Assembly: GCA_900471925.1 (NCBI GenBank) | Contig: UCGV01000003.1 | Location: 1 to 64,000, forward strand | Source of the DNA: Hyphomicrobiales bacterium | GTDB lineage: Bacteria; Pseudomonadota; Alphaproteobacteria; Rhizobiales; Rhizobiaceae | DNA: 64,000 nucleotides | Direction of reading: 5' to 3' | Shown: positions 32,869 through 40,272 of the stretch, piece after piece | Numbering within the stretch: position 1 is the first letter of the stretch | How the letters are laid out: every line of letters begins with the position of its first letter | The notes under the pieces: model-generated | Told to the model about the DNA's origin: nothing | The model's database searches: none | The model's input: only the letters and a program-made list of their open reading frames with translations | Position numbers and translations under genes: made by a program

Positions 32869-34611
32869 CTACTCCATCGGCACCGCTACAAACCGCAGAT
32901 CGCCATTGGAGGACGCGACCATCATCTGCGCGTTGCGCCGGCCCTGCTGCTTCAGCGATTGCACCTTGCTCGCCACCGCATCCGGTGACTTCATGAATTC
33001 CTGCGCCACCTCGACGATCACGTCGCCGGCCTTCAGCCCTTTGTCGGCCGCCGCAGAACCAGGCGTGACCTCGGTCACGACAACGCCATCGACACTTTCG
33101 GCAATGCCGAAGGTCTTGCGGGTCTCGGGGCTCAGCAGCGAGAGCGAGAGACCGAGCACATGCTTCGGCGCGGTCTGGCCGGGATTTGCCTGATCCTGGC
33201 CCTGGGCCTGACCTTGCTGACCCTGGCCCTGCTGATCCTGCCCCTGTTGCTGCGGATCCTGACCATCGGGGGCCGTCTGGTCGTCGCCGCCCTGATCCGG
33301 TTCGTCCATATCGTTGTTTTCGCCAGGATCGGGATTGATGACGCCGCCGTCGGTGGAACTGTCAGCGGCAGCCGCCTGGTCGCTGTCTTCGAGACGGCCG
33401 AGCGTCACCTTCACGGTCTGCTCCTTGCCGTCACGCAATACCACGACATCCACCTGCTTGCCGACAGGGCTCTCGGCCACTACGCGCGGCAGGTCGCGCA
33501 TCTCGGAAACCGCCTTGCCGTCGAATTTCAGGATGACGTCGCCCGCCTTGATCGAACCGTCATCGACAGGCCCGCCCTTGATGACGCCGGCGACCAATGC
33601 GCCCCTAGCGCTGTCGAGGCCGAGGCTGTCGGCAACGTCGTCGGTGACGGGCTGGATGCGCACGCCCAGCCAGCCGCGGCGCGTCTCGCCATATTCACGA
33701 AGCTGGTCCACCACGCCGGAAGCAAGCTCCGAGGGAACCGAGAAACCGATGCCGATCGAGCCGCCCGAGGGAGAGATGATGGCCGTATTGATACCGATGA
33801 CCTCACCCTTCATGTTGAAGAGCGGACCGCCGGAATTGCCCTTGTTGATCGCCGCATCCGTCTGGATGAAGTTGTCATAGGGGCCGGCATTGATGTTGCG
33901 CCCACGCCCGGAAATGATGCCGACCGTTACCGATCCGCCGAAGCCGAACGGGTTGCCGATCGCCATCACCCAGTCGCCGATACGCATCGAGCTGGAATCA
34001 CCGAACTTGACGAATTTCAGCGGCTGCTTCGGCTCTACCTTGAGCACCGAAAGGTCGGTCTTGGTATCGGTACCGATCAGCTTGGCCTTGAGCTTGGAGC
34101 CATTGGCGAAATTGACCTCGATATCGTCGGCGCCTTCGATCACGTGGTTGTTGGTGACGATGTAACCGGCGGGATCGATGACGAAACCGGAGCCGAGCGA
34201 ACTGACATTGTGGTTCGGCTGGCGGCTGCCCTGGTTCTTGTTGAAGAAGTCGTTGAAGAATTCCTGGAAGGGGGAGCCATCCGGCGCGCGCGGCGCAGGC
34301 CCTGCCCCCTCGTCATCCTTCACGTTCTGCGAGGTCGAGATATTGACCACCGCATCGAGCAGGCCTTCGGCAAGATCCGCGACCGAAGCCGGCCCGTTAC
34401 CCGGCACCGTCATCTGCATCGGCGGAGCGGCGGGTGCCACGGCGGCCGGTGACACAGGTGTAGGTGCCGCCGGTGCTGCCTGTTCAGGCACGGCAGGCGC
34501 CGGGGCGGTTTGCGCATACGCAAAACCGCCTGCGCCGACATTTGCCAGGAGGGCAGTGCCGGCCAGGAGCGCGAGCGTTCGTCTGAAGGGCGAGCGAGTC
34601 GTGGGGGCCAT
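32869..34611 (-). CDS. degP: Do-like (DegP/MucD) periplasmic serine endopeptidase
   Basis: 580 residues. A signal peptide is followed by a Pro/Ala-rich stretch (residues about 35-65), a trypsin-like domain with H156 (NNHVIEG), D186 (TKTDLSVL) and S260 (KGNSGGPLF), PDZ1 at about 300-405 and PDZ2 at about 478-578. A Gln/Asp/Gly-rich linker of about 70 residues separates the PDZ domains. It degrades or chaperones misfolded periplasmic proteins. GAGGAAG precedes the ATG at 34611. It lies downstream of DUF2065 and hflKC on the same strand, separated from them by a dispersed repeat. Confidence 0.94.
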   Translation of the reverse strand: MAPTTRSPFRRTLALLAGTALLANVGAGGFAYAQTAPAPAVPEQAAPAAPTPVSPAAVAPAAPPMQMTVPGNGPASVADLAEGLLDAVVNISTSQNVKDDEGAGPAPRAPDGSPFQEFFNDFFNKNQGSRQPNHNVSSLGSGFVIDPAGYIVTNNHVIEGADDIEVNFANGSKLKAKLIGTDTKTDLSVLKVEPKQPLKFVKFGDSSSMRIGDWVMAIGNPFGFGGSVTVGIISGRGRNINAGPYDNFIQTDAAINKGNSGGPLFNMKGEVIGINTAIISPSGGSIGIGFSVPSELASGVVDQLREYGETRRGWLGVRIQPVTDDVADSLGLDSARGALVAGVIKGGPVDDGSIKAGDVILKFDGKAVSEMRDLPRVVAESPVGKQVDVVVLRDGKEQTVKVTLGRLEDSDQAAAADSSTDGGVINPDPGENNDMDEPDQGGDDQTAPDGQDPQQQGQDQQGQGQQGQAQGQDQANPGQTAPKHVLGLSLSLLSPETRKTFGIAESVDGVVVTEVTPGSAAADKGLKAGDVIVEVAQEFMKSPDAVASKVQSLKQQGRRNAQMMVASSNGDLRFVAVPME

Positions 34612-34716
34612 CAAGCTTCCTCGTCTGGGGATAAAGGCGCACATACACCATCAGCATAAGGCGGAATGATGGAGGGCGAAATCACCTTTTCGCGAAATCC
34701 CCGTGCGAATGTGATC

Positions 34717-34822
34717 TAAAGCATGTCGCGCAAAAGTGTGCAGCGGTTTTGCGAAAACGACATGCGTAAAAACAAAGATTTAAAGCGTGGCGAGCGAATC
34801 TGAAAGATCGCGACACGCTTTA
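34717..34822 (+). repeat. Dispersed intergenic repeat, family 2, copy B
   Basis: Shares GCAAAAGTGTG, AGCGGTTTTGCG and TGCGTAAAAACAAAGA, in order, with the copy at 19822-19919. The ends pair as AAAGCGTG and CACGCTTTA. It occupies the gap between degP and the DUF2065 gene and provides the stop codon of the latter. Confidence 0.75.
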
Positions 34823-35005
34823 GGCTCGTAAAAGCCAGACACCGGCTACACCGAGCGCTACGGCAGCCAGTCCGAAGGCCCTCAATTGGCGTTCCCGAAT
34901 GGTAGGAAGAAGCTTCGCCATCTCCATAAGAAAACGAGGGGCCAGTGCATAGACCAGCCCCTCGATGATAAGGAAGAATGCAAGCCCGGTGAGGAAATCC
35001 TGCAT
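34820..35005 (-). CDS. DUF2065 family small membrane protein
   Basis: 61 residues forming two hydrophobic helices separated by a charged turn: FLTGLAFFLIIEGLVYALAP, then RERQLRAFGLAAVALGVAGV. This is the DUF2065 pattern. The gene follows hflC by 12 bases, an association typical of alphaproteobacteria, so a supporting role for the HflKC/FtsH membrane complex is possible but unproven. Confidence 0.88.
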   Translation of the reverse strand: MQDFLTGLAFFLIIEGLVYALAPRFLMEMAKLLPTIRERQLRAFGLAAVALGVAGVWLLRA

Positions 35006-35017
35006 TCAGCCTGTCGT

Positions 35018-35971
35018 TCAGTTCGCGGCCGGAGCCGCGGGTGCCGGCTGAGCAGCGGCTGGCGGTACAAGACCACCAGTCTGTGCCGGATTACCGTTCG
35101 CATTTTCAAAGAAGCGGAAGAACTCCGAGCTCGGCGACAGCACAAGCGTCGTATCCTGCGAAGAAAGTGCTGCGGAATAGGCCGCCATCGAGCGATAGAA
35201 ATCGAAGAAGGCCGGGTCCTTGCCGAACGAGTCGGCGAAGATACGGTTGCGTTCCGCATCACCCTGACCACGCAGGATTTCCGAGTCACGCTGCGCGTCG
35301 GCGGTGATCTCGACGACCTGACGGTCGGCGACAGCCCGGCGGCGCTGGCCCTCTTCGTTACCTTCGGCGCGAATTCGCTCGGCCTCTGCCAGACGCTCGG
35401 AGCGCATGGCGTTGTAGGTGTTCGGAGCCACTTCCGGCGACAGGTCGGTCCGACGGATGCGAACGTCATCGATATGCAGACCGAGGTTTTCGGCATCGAC
35501 GCGCAGATCGTCGCGGATTTCGAGCATCATCGCGACGCGCTCTTCCGAGAGGGCTGCATTATAGTCGCGCAGACCATAGACGCGGCGAAGCGAGGAATCG
35601 AGCTGCGCGCGCAGCCGTGCTTCCGCCGCATCGCGGTCACCCGACACCGTTTCGCGGAAACGGCGCACATCCGCGATATTGTAGATCACGAAGGCATCGA
35701 CATCGAAGGTCTGGCCGTCCTGAACCTGAACGCGGATATTGTCGAGATCGAGCCTGAGAGCGCGCTTTTCGACATATTGTACCCGGTCGGCATCCATGAA
35801 GCCGAAGGGCAGTTTGAAGTAGAGGCCCGGCTCGCTCTTCACCGACTGGATCTGACCGAAACGCACGACGATCGCCTGCTCACGCGCATTGACCACGAAG
35901 ATCGACGAATAGAGGATGGCAAGCAGGATCGCGAATGCGATCAGGATGATGGGAAGTCTGTTCGATACCAT
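35018..35971 (-). CDS. hflC: HflC, FtsH protease modulator
   Basis: 317 residues. One N-terminal transmembrane helix (IILIAFAILLAILYSSIFVV, residues 7-26) and a periplasmic SPFH/band-7 domain (VVRFGQIQSVKSEPGLYFKL), followed by a long charged coiled coil (RLAEAERIRAEGNEEGQRRR) and a C-terminal Ala/Pro-rich tail. HflC with HflK encloses and regulates the membrane protease FtsH. It follows hflK by 3 bases, a coupled pair. Confidence 0.96.
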   Translation of the reverse strand: MVSNRLPIILIAFAILLAILYSSIFVVNAREQAIVVRFGQIQSVKSEPGLYFKLPFGFMDADRVQYVEKRALRLDLDNIRVQVQDGQTFDVDAFVIYNIADVRRFRETVSGDRDAAEARLRAQLDSSLRRVYGLRDYNAALSEERVAMMLEIRDDLRVDAENLGLHIDDVRIRRTDLSPEVAPNTYNAMRSERLAEAERIRAEGNEEGQRRRAVADRQVVEITADAQRDSEILRGQGDAERNRIFADSFGKDPAFFDFYRSMAAYSAALSSQDTTLVLSPSSEFFRFFENANGNPAQTGGLVPPAAAQPAPAAPAAN

Positions 35972-35974
35972 GGT

Positions 35975-37075
35975 TCAACCTCCCTGCCGTGTCGGTGCCG
36001 CTGCCGGCCTGGTGATCTCGTTGAGCGGCAGGTAGGGCACGACGCCCTGCTTGTCGTCGATCACGACCTTCTTGGAGTTCTTGAAGACCTGCTCCATCGT
36101 TTCCAGGAACAGGCGCTTGCGCGTCACGTCAGGAGCCTTCGAATATTCGTCATTGATGGCGGTAAAGCGCTGCGCTTCACCTTCCGCTTCCTTGACCACG
36201 CGGTCCTTGTAGGCGGCCGCGTCTTCGCGGATACGGGCGGCATCGCCTCGTGCCTGGCCGAGCTTCTGGTTGGTGTAGCGGTTCGCGTCTTCGATCGTGC
36301 TGTCACGGTCACGGCCGGCACGCTGCACTTCTTCGAAGGAGTCGGCGACTTCACGCGGCGGCGCCACGTTCTGGATCGTCACGCCCGTCACGGTGATGCC
36401 GGCATTGTACCGGTTCATCGTGTCCTGAACGATATTGAGAACCTGCGTCTCGATCGGCTGACGGTTGCTGCGGAACGCGTCCAGTGCCGGACGACGGCCG
36501 ACGACTTCGCGCATGGCGCTGTCGGAGACCTGCTGCAGCGTCTCTGCCGGGTTCTCGACGCCGAAGAGATAAGCCTTCGGATCGCTGATCGTATAGAAGA
36601 CGGCGAACTGCACGTTGATGACGCTCTTGTCGCTCGACAGCATCAAGCCGCTGGACGAGCCAGCGGTGGTCGCACCGATGTTGAGCTGCTGCACCGTAAC
36701 CTTGACCGTCTCGACGGTTTCGACCGGCCAGAAATGGAAATGCAGGCCCGGCATGGAAATTTCTTCCTTGGGCTTGCCGAAGCGCAGTTCCACGCCACGC
36801 TCGTCCGGCTGGACGACATAGATGCACTGGAAAAGCCAGAAGATAGCGATGATCGCCACGACGATCGCAACGATCCCGCCATTGAACCCGCCGGGCACGA
36901 TGCCGCGCAGCTGGTCCTGTCCACGCCTGATGATGTCTTCCAGATCAGGCGGACCGCCCTTTCCGCCGCCACCGCCGCGTGGACGGTTCGGCCCTTGCCC
37001 CCATGGCCCTTGATTATTGTTACCGCCGCCGCCGCCCCAAGGGCCGCCGCCGCCATTCTGATTGCTCCAGGGCAT
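35975..37075 (-). CDS. hflK: HflK, FtsH protease modulator
   Basis: 366 residues. A Gly/Asn/Pro-rich, proline-tryptophan-repeat N-terminal tail (residues 1-45) precedes a transmembrane helix (IVAIVVAIIAIFWLFQCIYV) and an SPFH domain (VQPDERGVELRFGKPKEEIS). The coiled coil contains RAGRDRDSTIEDANRYTNQK. Partner of HflC. The ATG at 37075 follows GAGG; the frame is open for 11 codons further. Located 148 bases downstream of folA on the same strand. Confidence 0.96.
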   Translation of the reverse strand: MPWSNQNGGGGPWGGGGGNNNQGPWGQGPNRPRGGGGGKGGPPDLEDIIRRGQDQLRGIVPGGFNGGIVAIVVAIIAIFWLFQCIYVVQPDERGVELRFGKPKEEISMPGLHFHFWPVETVETVKVTVQQLNIGATTAGSSSGLMLSSDKSVINVQFAVFYTISDPKAYLFGVENPAETLQQVSDSAMREVVGRRPALDAFRSNRQPIETQVLNIVQDTMNRYNAGITVTGVTIQNVAPPREVADSFEEVQRAGRDRDSTIEDANRYTNQKLGQARGDAARIREDAAAYKDRVVKEAEGEAQRFTAINDEYSKAPDVTRKRLFLETMEQVFKNSKKVVIDDKQGVVPYLPLNEITRPAAAPTRQGG

Positions 37076-37222
37076 CAAAACCTCGTTGTTGGTTACACTC
37101 CCACACATCCGACCGCCGTGGGGGCTGCCGGCGGATGCGATGGGACCGTTATAGGTATCGCCGCTCCGGCTTTCAACGCGGCGTCAGAAACTTGGTCAAT
37201 TTAATTGGAAAATAGTTCCTTT

Positions 37223-37744
37223 TCAGGCATCTCGCCGTTCATAAACGACGAAGCGGGTGGGATAGGTATCCTTCTCACCCGCGGGAACGTCGAGGCTTTC
37301 GGTTTCCAGCCAGACGGCGGGATCGATAGCCGGAAAAGCAGCATCGCCTTCCACCTCGGCTTCCACATGCGTGATGCACATGCGGTCGGCGATGGCCATC
37401 GCCTGTGCATAGACCTGCCCGCCGCCGAGAATTGAAATCTCGCTCTCGCCCTGCTTGCGGGCAAGCGCCTCGGCCGTCTCGATCGCCTCATCGAGCGAGC
37501 GGGCCATATGCACGTCAGGATGATCGATATCGGCGCCGCGCGAGATCACAACGTGCTGACGTCCCGGCAGCGGCTTGCCGCCGAAGCTCTCGAAGGTCTT
37601 GCGTCCGACGACGACAGGCTTGCCCACCGTCATCGCCTTGAAGCGCTTGAGATCGGTCGAAAGCCGCCAGGGCATGTCTCCATCACGGCCGATGATGCCG
37701 TTGCGCGCAACGGCGACGAATATGGTCTTGCGGATATCGGACAT
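37223..37744 (-). CDS. folA: Dihydrofolate reductase
   Basis: 173 residues. NADPH-dependent reduction of dihydrofolate to tetrahydrofolate. Typical motifs: VAVARNGIIGRDGDMPWRLS (N-terminal loop and Trp), VVVGRKTFESFGGKPLPGRQ, and ISILGGGQVYAQAMAIADRM. AGAAGG precedes the ATG at 37744. It follows thyA by 13 bases, the normal thymidylate-synthesis pairing, in which DHFR recycles the dihydrofolate produced by ThyA. Confidence 0.96.
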   Translation of the reverse strand: MSDIRKTIFVAVARNGIIGRDGDMPWRLSTDLKRFKAMTVGKPVVVGRKTFESFGGKPLPGRQHVVISRGADIDHPDVHMARSLDEAIETAEALARKQGESEISILGGGQVYAQAMAIADRMCITHVEAEVEGDAAFPAIDPAVWLETESLDVPAGEKDTYPTRFVVYERRDA

Positions 37745-37757
37745 CGACCTTCTGATC

Positions 37758-38552
37758 TCAAACAGCGATCGGCGCCTTGATGCTGGCATCGGCCTCGTAG
37801 CCCACGAGTTCGAAATCCTCGTAGACGAAATCGAAGATGCTCTTCACATCGCGCTTGATCAGCATGCGCGGCAGCGCGTGCGGCTGGCGCGTCAGCTGCA
37901 GCTTCGCCTGCTCGAAATGATTGTGGTAGAGATGCGTGTCCCCGAGCGTGTGGACGAACTCGCCATATTTCAGCCCCGTCACCTGCGCCACCATCATCGT
38001 CAGGAGCGCATAGGAAGCGATGTTGAAGGGCACGCCGAGGAAGATATCGGCCGACCGCTGGTAGAGCTGGCAGGAGAGCTTGCCGTCAGCCACGTAAAAC
38101 TGGAACAGGCAGTGACAGGGCGGCAGCGCCATCTCGTCGACTTCGGCCGGATTCCAGGCAGAAACGATGTGGCGGCGGGAATTGGGGTTCTTGATGAGGC
38201 CCTTCACCAGATTGTCGATCTGGTCGATATGGCCGCCATCAGGCTTCGGCCAGGAGCGCCACTGTGCGCCGTAAACGGGACCGAGATCGCCGTTTTCGTC
38301 AGCCCACTCGTCCCAGATGCTGACGCCGTTTTCCTTGAGATAGCCGATATTGGTCTCGCCCTTGAGGAACCACAGCAGCTCGTGGATGATCGAGCGCAGA
38401 TGCAGCTTCTTCGTCGTCAGCACCGGGAAGCCGGCATCGAGGTCGAAGCGCATCTGATAGCCGAAGACCGAGCGGGTGCCCGTGCCCGTGCGGTCGCCGC
38501 GATCGGTGCCGTTTTCCAGCGCATGGCTCAAGAGGTCGAGATACTGCTTCAT
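37758..38552 (-). CDS. thyA: Thymidylate synthase
   Basis: 264 residues, the length of the classical ThyA. It methylates dUMP to dTMP using methylene-tetrahydrofolate. The nucleophile is C146 ([13 protein letters not shown]); other conserved parts are [38 protein letters not shown] and [15 protein letters not shown]. It is the first gene of the thyA-folA pair, and the start lies 13 bases after a weak ribosome binding site. Confidence 0.97.
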   Translation of the reverse strand: MKQYLDLLSHALENGTDRGDRTGTGTRSVFGYQMRFDLDAGFPVLTTKKLHLRSIIHELLWFLKGETNIGYLKENGVSIWDEWADENGDLGPVYGAQWRSWPKPDGGHIDQIDNLVKGLIKNPNSRRHIVSAWNPAEVDEMALPPCHCLFQFYVADGKLSCQLYQRSADIFLGVPFNIASYALLTMMVAQVTGLKYGEFVHTLGDTHLYHNHFEQAKLQLTRQPHALPRMLIKRDVKSIFDFVYEDFELVGYEADASIKAPIAV

Positions 38553-38704
38553 GTCCGCCGATTCCTTTTGTCCTCAATTTAAGGGCAAAGCGGCTGAAAA
38601 CCAATGCGCTCCTCTTGATATCCAAGCAAAACTCCGGGACAGCGCGACGCTTTTATGACGTATCCCCTTCCCTTGCTCTCACAAAAACACTATATCACCC
38701 CTGC

Positions 38705-39043
38705 TGGCTTTCGGGCCAGCTATGGCGATAAACGGGCGGTGGAATAAACCTATTGGACCCGGGGGCGGTACCCGGCGCCTCCACCAAAAACAGACGGATT
38801 TCCTTGTTGGGAAAAGGCCTGCTTTTGATGGGGGCGAAATAGGATCGACAAGGGTGTAAAGATCGACTTTTCGCTCGGCATGATACCGCCGTTATCGGGT
38901 CACAAGTGTAGTTGCAAACGACAACAACGCTAAGGAATACGCTCTCGCTGCCTAATGGCGGTGTGAGAATTCCGACCTAAGTCCTCTAGGTTAGCCCCTT
39001 GAGGCGGGGTCCGAAGGCACCTGGCAACAGAAGCCTTCACCTT
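38705..39043 (+). ncRNA. ssrA: Circularly permuted tmRNA (alpha-type, two-piece)
   Basis: Trans-translation RNA that rescues stalled ribosomes. In alphaproteobacteria the gene is permuted and processed into two pieces. The acceptor piece comes first and ends CGCCTCCACCA (CCA at 38784-38786); the coding piece begins GGGGGCG at 38830, pairing with CGCCTCC (38776-38782) to form a 7-bp acceptor stem with the G3-U70 alanine identity pair. The tag reading frame GCA...TAA (38914-38955) encodes ANDNNAKEYALAA. The exact 5' and 3' ends are estimates. It is followed by sspB. Confidence 0.93.
38914..38955 (+). other. ssrA: tmRNA proteolysis-tag reading frame
   Basis: Thirteen codons plus TAA give ANDNNAKEYALAA, ending in the LAA degron read by ClpXP. 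The first Ala here is the resume codon. Confidence 0.93.
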
Positions 39044-39057
39044 CTCCCCTTTTTCGA
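39012..39057 (+). terminator. ssrA 3' hairpin with downstream T-run
   Basis: GAAGGC and GCCTTC can pair across the 3' end of the coding piece, and CCTTTTT follows at about 39049-39055. The hairpin is at the expected end of the precursor; processing and termination are not separable by sequence alone. Confidence 0.5.
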
Positions 39058-39172
39058 CGAAATCATGTATGCTTGATGAAAGCGTGAATCGGCTTGGCGC
39101 TTTCCCAAATCGCCTGGACGTGCCATATAAGTTCGTGAAAAGACTTCCAAACCGACGAAAGACAGGAAAAGC

Positions 39173-39685
39173 ATGGGGCAGGATCATATCCGCTACGACA
39201 TTCTGGCACAGGACGCACTGCGCGGCGTCATCCGCAAGGTCTTGGCCGAAGTCGCAACGACGGGCCGGCTGCCCGGCGACCATCACTTCTTCATCACGTT
39301 TCTGACCGGTGCTCCCGGTGTGCGCATCTCGCAGCACCTGAAGTCGAAATATCCTGAGCAGATGACCATCGTCATCCAGCACCAGTTCTGGGATCTGAAG
39401 ATCACCGAATCCCTGTTCGAGATCGGCCTGTCCTTCTCCGACGTGCCGGAAAAGCTGGTCATCCCTTTCAACGCCATCAGAGGCTTCTACGATCCCTCGG
39501 TCAATTTCGAGCTGGAATTCGACGTGCCGCTGAGCGATGGCGAGGAACTGCCGGCAGCCGAGATCACGGCTTACCCTGTCGATGCGGTCAAGACGGAGGA
39601 TGCGGCTGCAAAGCCCCCCGTCGAGGGCGAGGAAAAGAAACCGGGCTCGGTCGTCTCCCTCGATTCCTTCCGCAAGAAGCAGTAA
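39173..39685 (+). CDS. sspB: SspB, ClpXP protease specificity adaptor
   Basis: 170 residues. An SspB substrate-binding domain (residues about 5-120; DHIRYDILAQDALRGVIRKV, PGVRISQHLKSKYPEQMTIV) and a C-terminal tail ending in VVSLDSFRKKQ, the ClpX-docking XB-like motif after an acidic linker. SspB delivers ssrA-tagged proteins to ClpXP. It lies 130 bases after the tmRNA gene, whose tag it should recognise. A terminator follows. Confidence 0.94.
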   Translation: MGQDHIRYDILAQDALRGVIRKVLAEVATTGRLPGDHHFFITFLTGAPGVRISQHLKSKYPEQMTIVIQHQFWDLKITESLFEIGLSFSDVPEKLVIPFNAIRGFYDPSVNFELEFDVPLSDGEELPAAEITAYPVDAVKTEDAAAKPPVEGEEKKPGSVVSLDSFRKKQ

Positions 39686-39690
39686 TGCCG

Positions 39691-39716
39691 AGGGAGGCGA
39701 AAGCCTCCCTTTTTTT
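39691..39716 (+). terminator. Rho-independent terminator after sspB
   Basis: AGGGAGGC pairs with GCCTCCCT across GAAA, followed by a run of seven T. Confidence 0.85.
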
Positions 39717-39736
39717 ATCATGACGGAGGCAACCGC

Positions 39737-39925
39737 ATGAGCGCCGAAATCGTTAACCTGCGTCAGTTCCGCAAGCAGCAGGCCCGCTCCGAAAAAGAGA
39801 AACAGGCCGAGCAGAATCGCATCTCCCACGGACGTACCAAGTCGGAGAAGCAATTGACCAAAGCCCTCAACGAGAAAGCCGAAAAGGCGCTTGATCAGGG
39901 TAGGATCGACAAGGACAAGAGCTGA
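39737..39925 (+). CDS. DUF4169 family small protein
   Basis: 62 residues, highly charged and predicted helical (IVNLRQFRKQQARSEKEKQA), matching the DUF4169 family common in Rhizobiales. No known function. GGAGG precedes the ATG by about seven bases. It lies between sspB and a ribbon-helix-helix gene on the same strand, a conserved rhizobial order. Confidence 0.85.
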   Translation: MSAEIVNLRQFRKQQARSEKEKQAEQNRISHGRTKSEKQLTKALNEKAEKALDQGRIDKDKS

Positions 39926-39997
39926 TCGTTGTCGGCAGAATATGCCTGGTGGATCAGACAGATGCGATTCCTGCTTGAATCGCTTTCTCAATGAAGA

Positions 39998-40252
39998 ATG
40001 AATAGGCCGATGATCCGCAAACATTCGGCGACACTGCATGGGCACCGTACCAGCTTCTCGCTGGAGGACGAATTCTGGGTCGAGCTGAAGGCAATCGCCG
40101 CAAGCCGCTCCATTCCTCTCGCTGCGCTGATATCGGAAATCGATGACGAACGCTCGCCGGACAGCAACCTGTCCTCGGCGTTACGCCTGCATGTACTCTC
40201 CTGGCTGAAGAACGCCATTGCGGCGTTCAAGCCCGAGAACCAGCCAGCCTGA
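39998..40252 (+). CDS. Ribbon-helix-helix DNA-binding protein
   Basis: 84 residues. Central RHH_4-type motif: KHSATLHGHRTSFSLEDEFW, then ELKAIAASRSIPLAALISEI. Such proteins usually bind DNA as dimers as small repressors. The ATG at 39998 has only a weak ribosome binding site, and the ATG at 40010 is equally possible. It is convergent with the large AsmA-family gene, with a 20-base gap. Confidence 0.85.
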   Translation: MNRPMIRKHSATLHGHRTSFSLEDEFWVELKAIAASRSIPLAALISEIDDERSPDSNLSSALRLHVLSWLKNAIAAFKPENQPA

Positions 40253-40272
40253 GCAGTTCTTTCACTGGTCTT

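Noticed and set aside
34886..37204. 772-codon plus-strand frame over hflKC
   Set aside because: Shadow frame; HflK and HflC are clear on the minus strand.
38930..40045. 371-codon minus-strand frame across tmRNA, sspB and DUF4169
   Set aside because: It runs through the tmRNA and is antisense to sspB; no domain.
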